From: Parvibaculum sp049671045
Lineage (GTDB): Bacteria; Pseudomonadota; Alphaproteobacteria; Parvibaculales; Parvibaculaceae
Direction of reading: 5' to 3'
Length of the DNA stretch: 32,979 nucleotides
NCBI RefSeq assembly: GCF_049671045.1
Contig: NZ_JBATUH010000116.1
Location: forward strand, 1-32,979
Below the pieces are notes generated by a model, which saw only the letters and a program-made list of their open reading frames with translations, had not been told where the DNA came from and did not search any database. The translations under genes were made by a program, and so were the position numbers. Below are positions 31,643-32,979 of this stretch, piece after piece (the stretch's first letter is position 1; the number at the start of each line of letters is the position of its first letter).

Positions 31643-32979
31643 TTGCGGAAGACTTGGTTGAACGAGACGCAATCGAAACCGGCCCGTCATCTCTCCTTCC
31701 TCGCCATGGCCGCGCTTGCCGCATCGCTGTCGGCATGCTCGGGTGGCAGCGATGCCCCGCTCGGCGCGACCGTGTCCGGCGGCGGTGTCGAGACGAAATA
31801 TCAGCGTGACGATGTCATCGCCAGGAAGGAGCGGCTCGACCCGTCCGATTCATCGTTCGCGGGCGCGCTCGTCGCCGACGAACCGACTGCGGCGCTCGTC
31901 GCGCGGAACGTACTGGAGCAGGGCGGCAACGCGGCCGACGCGGCGACCGCGCTCTATTTCGCGCTTTCCGTGACCTATCCAGCGGCGGCGGGCCTTGGCG
32001 GCGGCGGCGTCTGCCTCGTGCATGAGGCGAAGAAGCCGGGCGCGGAGAGCATCGCCTTCCTTCCGCGCCGCCCCGCCGCCGGCGGGCCCTTCGCCATTCC
32101 GGGCAATGTGCGCGGCTTCGCGCTGCTCCACGCCAAATACGGCTCGAAGAGCTGGTCGCTGCTGGTTTCGCCCGCCGAAAGGCTCGCGGCTTCCGGCTTC
32201 CCCGTATCGCGGGCGCTGGGGCGCCAGCTCGCCGATGCGGGCTTCGCCATCGTCAACGCGCCGGATCTGCAGCGCATCTATACGGTCGAAGGCGCGCGGA
32301 CCTTCCGCGAGCTTGATTCACTCACGCAGGTGCAGCTCGCATCGACGCTGGCGCGCATCCGCTCCGGCGGCGTGAACGGCTTCTACATGGGCACGACGGC
32401 GACGCATCTCGCTTCGGAGGCGCAGGCCAAGGGCGGCACGCTCACGGTTCAGGACCTCGAGAGCTACCGGCCCGAAACGGGGCCCGCGCAGCCGGTCGCA
32501 TCGGGTGACGCTTCGGTCTTCCTGCCGCAAGCCGGGCTCGGCGCGGGGGCGTTCTCGGCCGCCCTCTGGAACAATATTCAGGGCGCCGCGGGCGCCGATG
32601 CGCTCGCCCAGGCGGCGGAGCGCACGGCGATCGGCCTCGGCGCTCCCGGCGGCGCGGCGCTCGAACGCGATTTCGGATCGACCTCCTTTGCCGTGGTGGA
32701 CGGACAGGGCAGCGCGGTTGCCTGCGCCGTCACAATGAACGGGCTTTTCGGCGCGGCGCGCACGGCAGAGGGGACGGGGGTCGTCTTCGCCGCTTCGCCG
32801 CAGGACCCGGTCAGGGGCCTCGCCTCCGCCTTCCTCGTGCCGGTCATGGTCGTCAATCCGAACACGAAGGCGCTCTATTTCGCGGGCGCTGGCGCCGGTG
32901 CGCCGAAGGGTGGCGCGGCGATCGAGCATGCGGTGCAGGCTGCGCTCTCGAACGGCGAGGCAGGCGCCCGGGCGCTGGC
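31643..32979 (+). CDS. Divergent gamma-glutamyltransferase-like lipoprotein (partial)
   Basis: The frame is open for 445 codons to the window edge. TTG 31643 has ggggag 6 bases upstream and starts a lipoprotein signal with K/R in the n-region and lipobox LSAC (Cys32). GGT-family blocks follow: NVLEQGGNAADAATALYFAL, AAAGLGGGGVCLV, PGNVRGFALLHAKYG and GGTLTVQDLESY. The autoprocessing site region reads DFGSTSFAVVDGQG. Counting back from VVD, the usual nucleophile Thr is Ser346, with Thr347 next. The substrate-binding Arg segment (RETAP in classical enzymes) appears as FLPRRPAA, and the P-x-S-S-G-G segment is degenerate. The region between domains is short. It may be a low-activity or non-catalytic relative. 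Confidence 0.8.
   Translation, partial: MRKTWLNETQSKPARHLSFLAMAALAASLSACSGGSDAPLGATVSGGGVETKYQRDDVIARKERLDPSDSSFAGALVADEPTAALVARNVLEQGGNAADAATALYFALSVTYPAAAGLGGGGVCLVHEAKKPGAESIAFLPRRPAAGGPFAIPGNVRGFALLHAKYGSKSWSLLVSPAERLAASGFPVSRALGRQLADAGFAIVNAPDLQRIYTVEGARTFRELDSLTQVQLASTLARIRSGGVNGFYMGTTATHLASEAQAKGGTLTVQDLESYRPETGPAQPVASGDASVFLPQAGLGAGAFSAALWNNIQGAAGADALAQAAERTAIGLGAPGGAALERDFGSTSFAVVDGQGSAVACAVTMNGLFGAARTAEGTGVVFAASPQDPVRGLASAFLVPVMVVNPNTKALYFAGAGAGAPKGGAAIEHAVQAALSNGEAGARAL

Overview
The window is high-GC DNA with the gene content and order of an alphaproteobacterium. The signs are an HdaA-type DnaA inactivator next to polyphosphate genes, a bacterial NDUFA12 homologue, a short MlaD, a DUF2155 protein, adenosylcobalamin-dependent ribonucleotide reductase, and Asp-tRNA synthetase with the GEFYQLD motif. 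A Parvibaculum- or Hyphomicrobiales-like host is my inference and was not tested. Nearly all of it is core chromosome. I see no tRNA, rRNA, CRISPR array or prophage.

Layout. At the left edge (1-902, minus) is an IS110-family transposase cut by the window end. The non-coding DNA on its 5' side (903-1080) is rich in inverted repeats and is the likely place for an IS110 bridge RNA. REP-like palindromes follow, then a small GIY-YIG nuclease gene (1270-1566). Core genes then run without interruption: an ABC-F ATPase (minus), ndk (plus), purM-purN (minus, overlapping), and a plus-strand run of a DUF2066 protein, an AI-2E/PerM family membrane protein, hdaA, ppk and ppx. Next come rnd (minus) and aspS (plus).

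From 16.2 to 18.2 kb is a group of small genes: a PACE-family efflux protein, dodecin, a host-attachment/eRF1-like protein and a secreted fasciclin-domain protein. The large nrdJ gene (18479-22132, minus) has an upstream region with a promoter and two NrdR-box-like sites 31 bp apart. It is divergent from a single-domain response regulator. The stretch 23.2-25.3 kb holds NDUFA12, mlaD, DUF2155 and aat, the last two overlapping tail to tail. A minus-strand run aroQ-accB-accC-aat covers shikimate, fatty-acid and N-end-rule functions. thiS-thiG run on the plus strand, convergent with a BepA-like protease/DsbA-like pair. A divergent, lipoprotein-type gamma-glutamyltransferase-like gene runs off the right edge.

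Most notable for follow-up: the candidate bridge-RNA region of the IS110 element; a PHO-box-like site with correctly spaced -10 upstream of ppk-ppx; the paired NrdR-box candidates and long, structured, apparently riboswitch-free leader of nrdJ; and the gamma-glutamyltransferase-like lipoprotein, whose nucleophile position reads Ser rather than Thr. I did not find an obviously new multi-gene system.
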